In this document: positions 45,953 to 56,936 of the stretch, in pieces | Layout of the letters: each line of letters starts with the position of its first letter | How positions within the stretch are numbered: position 1 is the stretch's first letter | Source of the DNA: Polychytrium aggregatum | Taxonomy: Eukaryota; Chytridiomycota; Chytridiomycetes; Polychytriales | NCBI RefSeq assembly: GCF_025602895.1 | Contig: NW_026516205.1 | Coordinates: 1,054,001-1,118,000, forward strand | DNA length: 64,000 nt | Direction: 5' to 3' | Notes under the pieces: model-generated | What the model was told of the DNA's origin: nothing | The model's database searches: none | What the model saw: only the letters and a program-made list of their open reading frames with translations | Program-made: the position numbers and the translations under genes

Positions 45953-47703
45953 TCACCGGGGTGGCCCCCCATTCAGGCCGACAGAGAGATCCAGGAACGA
46001 GATGTTGCCATGATCGACGACGGCGACTTTGAGCTCTGCTGTCTCCGGAAGCGCACTGGCCAATTCCTGAATGTCCTGCATCGAAAAGAGCGCATCGGCG
46101 ACACTGTTTGGCAGGACCCATGCGCCGGCCGATTAGCATCCCATCCGCCGGATCCCCCCCCCAGAGGAGATATGCGGCCTGGCTGTCTTACTTTACGACG
46201 GCAATGTGAAAGTGCGGGCTGCCCATGTTGGACTTTTTGAATCCCGGGTTGGGCTTCCAAACAACAAAGTCCGCTGCTTTCGGTGCTGGGCGGCTGGTCC
46301 ATCGATCGAGGCGGTCGATGATCCTGATCCGGTCGAAAACCTGGTCTGTCGAGTCGTTTGAGACGATGGCATTGCTGCGACAGTCCTTGATCCAGCCTCA
46401 GCGACACTAACGCCCTGGCCGAGATCGCCAAAGGAATCCGCTGCGCTACTTGAGGTTGCTCTTGCACATACCATATGATTTTAGCGAGCCCGGCAGGACC
46501 AGCGGCCGACAGGGCAATCGCAGTCCGGCCATGCGAAAAAATCGATAGCATGTCGAGACGACAAGATCCTGGTGCCCTGTGGGGTTGAGCAAACGCCGTT
46601 AGACATCATCGGCTCTTTGGAGGCTGCCCGATAGGCGTTCAGAGAGCCGACAAGCCAGATTGATGCACGATGGGATGCATCATGGTGGCCGAGCATCGAT
46701 TTAGGACGATACCAACACATCCACCAATTCAACAATATGCTTGACAGAGCCCTCGGACGGGCTGGTGACGAGGGCAGAGTCGACGCTGGTGGGGATGGGC
46801 TGCACTGGGAGCGGCGGAAGACTATGTATCCCAGCCGCCGAAGATAAGCATAGACCTGGAGCCAGACGAGCGAGCGGGCGATGATGCTTTAGTTATGCCG
46901 GTGTGTCGCCGCCGATCAAACACACCGACGTGCGTTTGACAACTCGCCATCGAAACCCACCAAATACTGATCTGTGGTGATGGTCTTGTCGCTGTCGCCC
47001 AAAAGAAGGTACCATGCGTGCTGAATCGAGATCCCGACGCCGTGGTGCTTGATCTTGAGAAACCCACGTTCGGCCAACCACAGAGCCTCCTCGGGATTGA
47101 GATAGAGCTGTCCACGGATCGTCTGCCCCATGGTGCGGAACAGGGTTCCTTTATTGTTTGGAACATGAGTGAGCTTGGTATCTGGGCAAAGAGTGCCTTC
47201 GGCGATCTGTTTGCTGGTGTCATCGAGCGGGACGGACGGCCCGGCGTCCAAGTCAGTGTCTCAGCTCTCATAAAATCTAGATGATACCGCCGATATGATC
47301 AAGGTCGACGAAATATGAGTCGGGGCGGCTTAGACTCGATGGTGTGAGCCCAAAGGGCCTGACAACCTCGATTCGAGGCTCACTTTGTTGTGTTGCGTTC
47401 TTCGGCGAGGACAGTAGCCAGGGCATGGCGGGACTGCTCCAGCGCCGCCGCCTGCTCGAGTGACGACGGGTCTGGGGCTCCGTCTTTTGGTCGACGGATG
47501 GATGCCAGTTGATGTCTGGACAAGGGTTGGGGATCAGCAGCAGCGACAGCATGCGATGGGGCGGGGGACTCGGCATGCTGGACCGATGCGACAACATTGC
47601 AACGGGGATGTGCGTGGTGGATCACTCACGATCTGGATGCTAGCAGATCGGCATAGTCTCTGGCCTCGCCATCGTCATCGGCGGTTTGATTGGGTTGGCT
47701 CAT
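45953..47703 (-). CDS. SEN54: tRNA-splicing endonuclease subunit Sen54
   Basis: Structural subunit of the Sen complex that removes introns from precursor tRNAs. Exons in phase: 47630-47703 (start MSQPNQTADDDGEARD), 47384-47515, 46961-47213, one beginning at 46855, then 46192-46340 and 45953-46103. The N-terminal domain reads RTMGQTIRGQLYLNPEEALW and ERGFLKIKHHGVGISI, then VYAYLRRLGYIVFRR. The C-terminal domain has DFVVWKPNPGFKKSNMGSP and AVVDHGNISFLDLS, the expected Sen54 signatures. The donor that ends the 46855 exon is not resolved, so the linker between the two halves (46341 to about 46800) is uncertain. It is divergent from the A-T-R gene and upstream of glucoamylase on the same strand. 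Confidence 0.88.
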
Positions 47704-48359
47704 TGCGACAGATAGGACGATCTCGCTGCTTCGGATCTGGCCGGGCTGGCTGCTTTTGGGGCCTCAGAGGCGGCGCAGATCGGATCAGACAAACAGAGAC
47801 GAGCCGAGCCGCTTGACATTTGCTTCTCCCTCCCCGGGCGAGGCAGGACGCACCGCATACTGGATCCTGCATGCGCCCATGATTCTCGATGGTCGCCAAC
47901 CGCAGTTTTGTTTGACCTGCAAGAGCCCGCCCATCTTCAAAGCACCAGCACACCTCACCACCGTCCTGGACTGACTCCGTGGGGCAAACACCTAGGAAGA
48001 TGAATTGATGCCTGGTCGAGTGGGTATGGTTCTCTTGCCGTGTTTCCGCGAGCGCTCAGTCATGGGTGTTCTGCTCGGTTTGTTTGCGCTGCAAGGATGG
48101 TCATCCAAGCAGCCACCAACCACCATGGAACCTGCTGATGTGGGCCCGAATGAGACGACTGCTCGTGGATCGAATGGCATGGACCCCACCCGAAGCACAG
48201 CAGCGACGGCAGCGGCAATGCCCCGGCAAGTGCCTTCGGCACCGCAAGCGAGCCGGGTGCTGCCTTCCGTCTCCTTCGACTTGGTCACCGTTCTCCTGGC
48301 CTCGTTTGCACGCCTTGGTGTCGAAAGTCCTTCCGCCTCTTTCATCCCACCTCTCCGCC
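47704..48359. promoter_or_regulatory. Divergent promoter region between SEN54 and the A-T-R gene
   Basis: A 656-base gap between two start codons on opposite strands. No recognisable motif apart from C-rich sequence just before 48360. Confidence 0.4.
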
Positions 48360-51300
48360 ATGCTCAGAGCCTTCTCCTGCTGTTTCGGAGGACTCGCAAC
48401 CCCACCCAAGGACCGAGATGTCTCCCCGCAGACCCCTGTCTCCCAACAGCCAACGTTTCGTCCTCAGCCCGATCCCTTTGGCCCCTGGCTCCATCCCGTC
48501 GAGTGCCTCGTCAACACCGCTCGCGCTGAACCCGATGCCCTCCTGATCAACACCTACGAGAACGGCGACTCGGAGCGCTTCAGCTATCTCCAGGTGTGGA
48601 GAAGAGCTTACTTGATCGCCCAGGCCCTCAAGGCGCTTCCTGGCTGGAGCGACGACGGCCACGACGTCATCGGCACATTCTGCGAGGCTGAAGCCAGCTG
48701 GGTGATCTACTCGTTCGCCGTGTGGATGCTGGGCAAGTGAGTATCCGCTATTGGTGTGGTGTGATGTTGTGATGTGAGTTGTGAACATCAATTCAAGCAA
48801 GGGACACGTTCAACCCTTGTTCTGTACCATGACAAGGGTCGAGTCTCACCTGTCTCTTGAACTCCATCCAGGAAAACACTCAACTTTGCCCTCAACCTGC
48901 CTCCTGCAGCCCGCAAGGCCCTGTGCGAGAGGTATGTCCCTGCCATGTTGTCGTGAGGATGAGCAGGCTGGTCCGGGGTTTGAATCGGGCCAGCTATGCC
49001 CGATCCCGATCTGACACTCACACCACCATCAACCGACAGACATGCAATCAAGTACATTCTCTACCACCATACCAAGCCAGGCCGTACCGAGGGTGTGACC
49101 CTGGTCGATGCCGCCGCCTTCCCGCCGCTGGACGACATTCCACCCCCGTCTCTTGAAGTCTGCGAGCCTCTCGATGAGTTTGTGACCTTTCAGTGCACCT
49201 CCGGAACGACAGGTATGTGACCCAGGAGGTGCGAATTGTGGAAGCTTAAGGTGCACAACTCGATGATTGAAGGACATGGAGCAGTGGCGATGTGATGATG
49301 GGCCAGAATGACTTGCTCTGACGATCGTGTGCTGTCCACAACACCGACTCCTGATCAATCCCAGGCGTCCCCAAGTCGTGAGTGGCCCAACGATGACTAT
49401 TGCATATGACATGAGATATGCAACCGCTCCGTAATAACCTTCAAACCACCGATGTGATCGCTTCAGATACAAGTTCTCTCATACCGGTGCCATCGCGATT
49501 CGGAGTGGTCTGAGTATCATGAGCATTTGCGTTGGGCTTTGTCAGGTATGGCCGTAACATCTGAGAGCAAGATGAACTTGGGGAAAGACTCCATCGCAAC
49601 TAAGCCCGTGGCCATCAGCTTCCTTCTTTCGCTGCAACGATGACTCTCCTCCTGAGCACCTTCAACTTGAAGGGCTCTGTTTGGCTGCCCGAACCTACTC
49701 CGAACACTGCCGAAAGAATAAAGAGCATCATCCAGATGTTGGATGATGGAGTGTGGTACATATATATGGTACGTATTGAGCATATTCCGCATTCCTGTTG
49801 ATTGTCTGTGTGCTGAAAAGCAATGTTGCCTGTTGTGTCTCCTCCCAGACTCCCTCCTTCATGAAGATGGTCGTCCGTGTGGCCCAGTCGCAGAATCCCG
49901 ATGTTAAGTGGCCGATTGCCAAGAAAATCGGCCTGGGTTCCGAGCTCGTACCGCCGAGTACTGTTCAGAGCGCACGGCAGATGTTTCCACATGCCGAGTT
50001 TCGAATGGTATATGGATCGAGTGAGGTACGTGAAAGGCGGCGAATCAAGGCTGGCATGGCGTTCCTCAATCAAAGATGGGTTCTCACCCCACCTTGAACC
50101 CAGTCACTCCTCATCGGTGCGACTTCTGTTTTCAGTCTTCCAGCCGACAATAGTCTTGCTCCCAACAAGCTGGTCTACAAGCTCATGAGACCCGGTGTGA
50201 GATGCCTCCTCTTTGACGAGGAGGGCAATGTCGTCGACCAACACCAAACTAAGGAAGGAGTCCTCGTCTTTGCCGTCGACAAGGACCATCCCATCAAGAA
50301 CCACCCCAACTTTGTCAATGCAAATCCGAATGACAAACTCGCCTCGTTCGGCTTCCTCGAGGATGGCTCGCCCCGAGTCTGCACCATGGACTGGGTCGAG
50401 ATGGTTGGCGAGAAAGAGTTCACTGTGATTGGAAGGTGAGTCGATGGCTGGGTGTTGCATCTCTCATTGATGGCGAATGCACATCTGGCATCCTGAGGAC
50501 ACATCCCACTCCTGCATCCCGAGTACTCACGCCATCCATTCCCTCACTTCACACCATCACTCCAGATTCGACCAGAAGATCAAGGTCAACGGCGTCTATG
50601 TCGACCTCAACGCCCTCGAGGAGCTGGCCAACGAAAACATGTCCAAGGTCATCTCGGACTGCGCCTTCATCCAGACCTCCGAGAAGAAGATCGTGATGCT
50701 CTTTGTCCGCAGAAGCGGCTCTGAGGTCAACCCCACTCCTGCCGAGCTTCTGCAGCTGACCGAGGACATGTTTGCGCTGACAAACGTCGCCAAGTTCCCG
50801 ATCCACAACTGCTTCGAGCTCGACGAGTTCCCCTTCAACGACTCGGGCAAGCGCGACCTCAAGAAGCTCAGGCGCATCGCCGAGAATGTCGATCAGTTCG
50901 GCAAGTCGGTCGAGTACCCTCGTTTGAAACTCGCCAACACTCCCCTGTCCCGCACTGCCGCCAAGATATCCACACTTGGCAGCCAGATCCTCGACAACCC
51001 CGTCCTCGACGGCCGCAACTACTACATCGGCGGCGTCGGCTTTGACTCGCTGAGTGTCGGCCGTCTGTCCCTCGCCATCAAGGACGAGTTCAATGTCGAG
51101 GTCTCGCCGATGATCTTGCTGTCGAACGGAATGACACCGACTGATGTCGCCCAGCTGGTTGTCGACATCCTCGACGACAGACCGATGATTCCCCCGACCG
51201 TCCATCTGGCTGCCGAGGCCGTCAAGCTCGACGATGCGAGTGTGACGGCCGAGGGTCTCCCTCCGTTTGTCTATCCCAAGGACCCTCGCGGCATCGTCCT

Positions 51301-52818
51301 GACCGGTGCCACTGGCTTCCTCGGTGCCTTCCTGGTCTTTGAGCTGGCACACAAGTTCCCTCGGGCCAAGATCTACTGCCTCGTGCGGGCTCCGACCGAG
51401 CAGGTGGCTGTCGAGCGCATCATCAGCACGGCTCAGAAGTTGGTCCTCGATCCGAGCCAGAGAGCCTTCCTTGACCACAGCCTCAAGTCTCGACTCGTTG
51501 GACTGTGCGGCAACCTGTCGCAGGACAAGTGGGGACTCTCGGACGAGCGATGGAAGGAGATCAGCGAGGAGACCGACACGATTGTCCACAACGGCGCCGA
51601 GGTCCACTGGCTGTTTGACTATGACAGACTCAGGGGACCCAATGTCCTCAGTACGGCGACGGCCCTGAGACTGGCCACAACCCACCACCTGAAGCCGCTG
51701 CACTACATCTCGACCATCGGTACGATCCCGATGGCCAAGAAGGCAGACAAGCCGCTCGAGGAGACGATCTACTCGGCCTGGAACATCTCTGGCGGGTATT
51801 CGCAGACCAAGTGGGTCTCTGAGCAGCTGGTCAACAAGGCACGATCGAGGGGAGTACCTGCGACGATCATTCGTCCAGCCGTCATTGCCGGCGACAGCCA
51901 GTACGGAGGTGAGTCGAATGTGATGTGGTGTGGTGTGGTGTGGTGTGGTGTGGTGTGGTGTGGTGTGGTGTGGTGTGGTGTGGTGTGGTGTGGTGTGGTG
52001 TGGTGTGGTGTGGTGTGGTGTGGTGTGGTGTGGTGTGGTGTGGTGTGGTGTGGTGTGGTGTAGATGTCTCAATCGCCACATGGATTGACCATGAATCGAT
52101 GGTCTCGATTGCCGAGTGCCACTCACCCACCAATTGACACCAACTGACACCTTCACACCCTCCATTGCTCCAGTGTCCAACTCTGATGACTACATCTGGC
52201 GATATGTCAAGGGATGCATCCAACTTGGTGTTGCTCCCTCGCACGCCACTCTTGTCACGATGACCATGGATCCCGTCGACCATGTTGCCAAGGTGGTTGC
52301 CGAGATTGCCGGCTCGGAGGAGTCCCTGTCCAAGTTTGTGTTCCACATCAGCGACTCGGAGCACAGGTGAGGAATGTGTGGTGTGATATGGTGTGATATG
52401 TTGTGGTGTGGATGGTGGATCCTGACTCTGATTACTCACTCACTCACTCACTCACTCACTCACTCGCCACAGTGTCCTCACTGAGACCCGGCTGTTTGAG
52501 ATTGTCAGGAACCATGGCTGGCCGATCCTGTTCGAGACCCGCGAGCAGTTCAAAGAGGCATTCCACTCCCACCCCGCCGTCGAGAGCAACGCCCTGTTCC
52601 CGCTCATGCACATCATGATGGACATGTCCTTCAAGATCGACAACGCCAACACCCGCTCGATCTACCCGACTCCCTGTCCCTCGCTGGAGGAGGTTGTCGA
52701 GAAGTGTCTCAACTATCTGCACCACGTTCGCTTCTTGGGCGATCCCCTGGACCCGTCTTCGTCCTTCAAGATCAAGTATCCCGAGACCAGCGCGGCCACC
52801 CGCACCGGCCGCAGCTGA
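48360..52818 (+). CDS. Adenylation-thiolation-reductase (A-T-R) NRPS-like enzyme
   Basis: Carboxylic-acid-reducing enzyme with three parts: an adenylation domain that activates an acid with ATP, a phosphopantetheine carrier, and an NADPH reductase that releases an aldehyde. Exon 1 (48360-48736) starts MLRAFSCCFGG. Adenylation motifs are TFQCTSGTTG joined to VPKS, the YGSSE motif, and TVIGRFDQKIKVNGVYVDL. The carrier site is GGVGFDSLSVGRL with the modified serine. The reductase has GIVLTGATGFLGAFLV for nucleotide binding and SGGYSQTKWVSE as the YxxxK catalytic pair. There is no condensation domain. The layout resembles Lys2 aminoadipate reductase and fungal aryl or fatty acid reductases, but substrate is unknown. 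Introns at 51907-52173 and 52369-52472 carry microsatellites. Confidence 0.88.
51924..52061 (+). repeat. (TGTGG)n pentanucleotide microsatellite
   Basis: About 27 almost perfect TGTGG units, starting a few bases after the GTGAGT donor of an intron in the reductase part of the A-T-R gene. The array is nearly uninterrupted. Confidence 0.95.
52437..52464 (+). repeat. (ACTC)n microsatellite next to a 3' splice site
   Basis: Seven ACTC units ending about 10 bases before the acceptor (GCCACAG, 52472) of the last A-T-R intron. Same sense-strand unit and position as the array in the BTB gene. Confidence 0.9.
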
Positions 52819-53080
52819 TTGCATCTGAGCTTTGTAAATTGTGGTTGATGAATGTGGCATATATTAGAGCGCATCAAGCTGGTCGATGCAAATGTGGTGT
52901 CGTCGCGGTTCGCCACCGTTTTGTGATATTGACGGTCATAACTTGCTCTCATATATGTGGCAAGGCACAACTGGGGCAACGATGATGGTGCCGATTCATT
53001 GCCTTTACATTGATGAGCGCCCAACGCTCGTGCTGAACACTGAAACAAACAGTGTGTTCGGTTCTTTTATGGAGTTGAGG
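52819..53080. other. Convergent intergenic region
   Basis: 262 bases between the A-T-R and NLR-like stop codons, AT-richer than the genes, with no gene. Confidence 0.6.
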
Positions 53081-56000
53081 CTAAACAGCCATCGCTTCGA
53101 TTTTTTGAATGTTTTTGAGCACTCTTACAACCGCCGGATGATCGTCTCGACCGTACACTTTCATGTAGATAGTGAATGCTTCATTATAGTGTTTCAAAGC
53201 GTCGGCCTTTTGTCCCTTCGCCTTCATCACGAGCCCAATATTATTGATAGCTCCGGCCACGTCTGGATGCTCGCTAGTGCCATAGAGTTTGATATAGATC
53301 TCGAGTGCATTTTGGAAATGTTGGAGAGCTTCGTCATTGTGTTTCTGCTGGGCAGTTATTGCTCCCATGTCGTTGAAGGCGGAAGCAACTTCTATATGCT
53401 CGCGTGTGCCGAATACGCTGAGGCGAATATCTAGCATCTCTTTGGCAAGCTGGAGAGCGTCATCAAGACGGCCTTGGAATCTTGCTATCGAACTGATGTG
53501 CTCGAGTGTTTGGGCGATATCGGGGTGCTCACGAGTACCCAAAATCTTGAATTGGATAGAGAGGGCCTCTTGATACATTTCAAGTGCTTGATCATAATGT
53601 CTCTGATCCTTTGCAATCAGCCCAATGTTATTAATGGTCCCTACAATATCAATATGATCACGAGTTCCATAAACTTGTGTCATGATATCGATAGATTCCT
53701 GGAAGTAGACCAGTGCTTCATCCAGGCGTCCTTGGTCATATTCAAGCAGGCCCAAATCGTTGAGAACTGCGGCGATTTCCGGATGCTGGCGCATTCCATA
53801 GACTTTGACCATGATTTCAAGTGCCTCTTGATAGTAATTATGGGCATCGCCCAATTGTCCTCGAGCGCTCGCCAGCAGACCCAAGCTTCGAAGGACTCCT
53901 GCTATCAAAAAATGATCCCGGGAATGGTAGGCTTTGGTGTAGATGGCGAGAGATTCCTCATAGTGCTTGAGGGCGGTGTCGAAGTGACTGAGTTCATATT
54001 CCAGACTTCCGATTGCGCTCAAAGTTGAGGCAACAGCTGGATGATCACGGGTAGCAAAAGTCTTGACCATTATCTGGAGGGCTTCGTGATGCAGCTCGAG
54101 AGCATCGCTCAAGCGCCCTTGATCGCTTGCCAAATGGCCAATATTATTGAGGATTTGAGCAACATCGGGATGCTCGCGAGTACCGAAGAGTTTGACGCTG
54201 ATATCGAGGGAGTCTTCATAGTATTTGAGGGCGGCGTCGAAGTGTCCAAGTTCCCGTTTCACACCCCCAATACTCGTCAGAACGGCGGCAACGTCGGGAT
54301 GCTCTCGAGTACCAAAAGCCTTGACCATTATCTGGAGGGCTTCGTGATACAGCTCGAGAGCATCGCTCAAGCGCCCTTGATGGCAGGCGAGCATTCCCAG
54401 GTTGGTGATGGTTTGAGCAGCCTCTGGAATTTCGCGCTTTCCAAACACCTTGACCAAGACCTGCAGTGACTCTTCATAATATTGAAGAGCCTCTTCCACA
54501 TTTCCTAGATCGCCTTCCACCGCCCCGATGTTGTTCAAGGTCGCGGAGATATCGGGATGCTCTCGAGAACCGTAAACCTTGATCATTGTTTGGAGGGCTT
54601 CACGATGCAGCTCGAGGGCATCCTCCAAGTGACCTTGCTGGCTCTTGAGCATCCCGACGCTGTTGATGGTTCTAGCGATGTCGATATGCTCACGGGTTCC
54701 ACGGAGCTTGATAGTGGCGTCAAGATCTTCGAAGAGATACTTTGAGGCAGTAGTCAGGTCGGCCTGTTGTAGCGCGACATTCCCCAAACCATTGAGGATG
54801 GGAATAACGTTCTCGTGGGCTCGAGATCCGTAGAAATTGACAGTCTTATCCAGAGCTTGATTGAATTTTTCCATAGCTTTTTTGAGCAGCGGTCGATGTT
54901 GAGCGAGCCTTGCAGCCTGAAACTCGACTCGACCATGCAGTTGCTTGGTGTAAACCTCTGGCACTGTATATTCGGCGTATTGATCGAGATGCTCCGCAAA
55001 TGATTGTGCCTTGATATCCATCGACTCGGCTAACTCGAGCAACACTTCACCAGTTGCATCTTCTATTCCTTCGGCATCCAGTTCATTGTGTGCCTGGACA
55101 TACTCTCGAGCCACTTGCTGGGTGAGCGAGTGGGTCGAGTACTGTCCCTCGGCTCCACTTCGGAGGAGACCACTCTGGACCATCATCTTGATCAGATCGG
55201 TCACTGTGGACAGGAAACTGATCAATTCCATGCATCCATGCACTGGCACCATTGATTGCACTTCGATTCAATCCCGACTCACCTTCGGTCTTGAGCTCCA
55301 TCTTCTGTGCAATCGCCTTGATCAACTCGAACTGGATGTTGGTCGGCGCCACCAGACTGAGGGCACCGAACAGCCTGGCTGCCTCGATGCCCTCATCCCC
55401 TCGCCTCATCAGCGAGTCCAGCGACAGATCCACAATCACCTTGAGCGACGACCGCGTGTCGTCATCGCCATCCTGCAGCTCCAATGCTCCTGCAAACGTG
55501 GCCTCGAGCACCAACAGGGGAGTGTCGTAGTTCTCGGCAAACGTCATGAACGTCTGGATGACGAGTGGATATCCACTGATCCTGGCCACGATGCTGTCGA
55601 GGGATTTCCTGGCCTCGTCCGACACAAGTCGCTGGACAATCATTGGCGACGACGACATGATATAGTCGAGTGTAGTTTTGTCGTCCCAGTTGCCGAGACG
55701 GAGCAGATCGTGCTGGAAGCTCGGTGCCTTGGTCTCGAGAGCACTGACGAATGCACCAGGAGGCAGCGAGGCCAGCCGGGTCGTCATCACCACATCGCCG
55801 CCGAACCCGACCGACTTGGAGTGCTCAAACACAGAGTCGACCACGTTGATGTCATCGACATTGTCGAGCACCAGGAGATAGCCGTGAGTGTTGGCGAGGA
55901 ACCTCGAGGCATGTTCCTTGATCACATCGGGCTTGATACCAGGGAACATGTCGATGAGTCCATCGAGGGCAGTCGACTCAGTCGAGCAGTTGATCCAGAA

Positions 56001-56855
56001 GACCTGGCGGTACTGTGGCTTGATGCCGATGGTCTCGGCCTTGATGGCGAGGAGGTCTTCCTTGTTGCTCGCATTCATAATGCCCATCATGAAGAACAGG
56101 ATCTGGACAGCCAGGACGGACTTACCCATGCCACCCATGCCAGAGATGACGGCACGGCCAGTCAGGGTGAGCTGCTTGAGCAGGGTGTCGAGGTGGGCGG
56201 GGTCGAATCGGAACTTGGAATCGCAAAAGTATTTGCGATGGATGGCCGTAATGAGATCCATGTTGGGTGGGATGGGATGGACGAGGTTGAGGAGGCGGTA
56301 GACTCGCTTGTGCATCTGGTCGGGACGGAAGCCAAAGGACTGGATCTGGTTCACTCTGCCGAGGATCTGCTTGAGGGGGGCAAAGGCAGGGTCGTCGGGG
56401 AGGGACACCATGTACGGTAGGAAGGGAGTGAAGTCATCGACACCATCCTTGGTCTCCTTGGTGGCGATTCCGAGGGGAAGGACAGGCAGGGAGCGTTTGG
56501 CATCCTTGAGATCGAGGGCGGTCTTGATTTCAAGGACTACATTGTCCTCTTGGCCATTCTTGGTCTTGTCCTTCATCATGTCCATCGAGGCCTTGCTGAG
56601 GAGCAGGAAGACGGCTTTGCTGGTGGGGAGGGCACTGATAGAACTGGCTGGAGGGTCGCTGGGATTGTTGAGGCAGTCGACATCGTGGAAGACGGAGAGG
56701 GGTTTGCCATATCGACGGAGGGCGACCGAGGTGAGCACCTCCTTCAGAGCCTGGACAGTGGCAGCATCAGTCTGGGCTTGGTATGAGAGGAACAGGTCGT
56801 GGTCGGTGCCGTGGGCAGGGCAGGAATAGAGCTGGTTGCTGGTGGCGGTCAGCAT
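53081..56855 (-). CDS. TIR-NB-ARC-TPR (NLR-like) receptor
   Basis: Signal-transducing STAND ATPase with NLR architecture; fungal relatives act in allorecognition or innate-type defence, but its role here is inferred. Two exons (55283-56855 and 53081-55203) join in phase to 1,231 residues. Residues 15 to about 145 form a TIR-like domain (DHDLFLSYQAQTD, SVFHDVDCL, SKAVFLLLSKAS). The nucleotide-binding module has a P-loop GMGGMGKS at 239-246, kinase-2 YLLVLDNVDD at 326-335, and VVMTTR at about 355. From about 600 on there are some 14 tetratricopeptide repeats of 42 residues, with the recurring GTREHPDVA signature of kinesin-light-chain-type TPRs. A LINE sits 81 bases upstream of the start codon. 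Confidence 0.88.
53150..54900 (-). repeat. 126-base coding tandem repeat (TPR array)
   Basis: The TPR part of the NLR-like gene is a periodic array with a 126-base unit, best seen as repeated GACCATTATCTGGAGG and TCGGGATGCTC words on the plus strand. Some units are close to identical, suggesting recent duplication or conversion. Confidence 0.75.
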
Positions 56856-56926
56856 GGCTGGACGGGGTTGGAGGATGAGAGGCAGAAACCAAGGCAGCCA
56901 AGGGATGGTCTGTTGAGAGAAGAACA

Positions 56927-56936
56927 GGGCTTGGCG
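56927..56936. repeat. 5' target-site duplication of the LINE
   Basis: GGGCTTGGCG (an A just before it is also shared), matched exactly at 59229-59238. Confidence 0.75.

Noticed and set aside
50477-52063. Open frame continuing through the TGTGG array as repeated VVWCG residues
   Set aside because: The A-T-R exon ends at the GTGAGT donor after QYG near 51906, and the next exon resumes the reductase sequence. The repeat peptide is intronic.
51882-52439. Minus-strand frame coding HHTTP repeats
   Set aside because: It is only the complement of the same pentamer microsatellite.
55011-56420. 469-codon plus-strand frame opposite the NLR-like gene
   Set aside because: Complement of the TIR-NB coding sequence; the minus-strand frame has P-loop and kinase-2 motifs.
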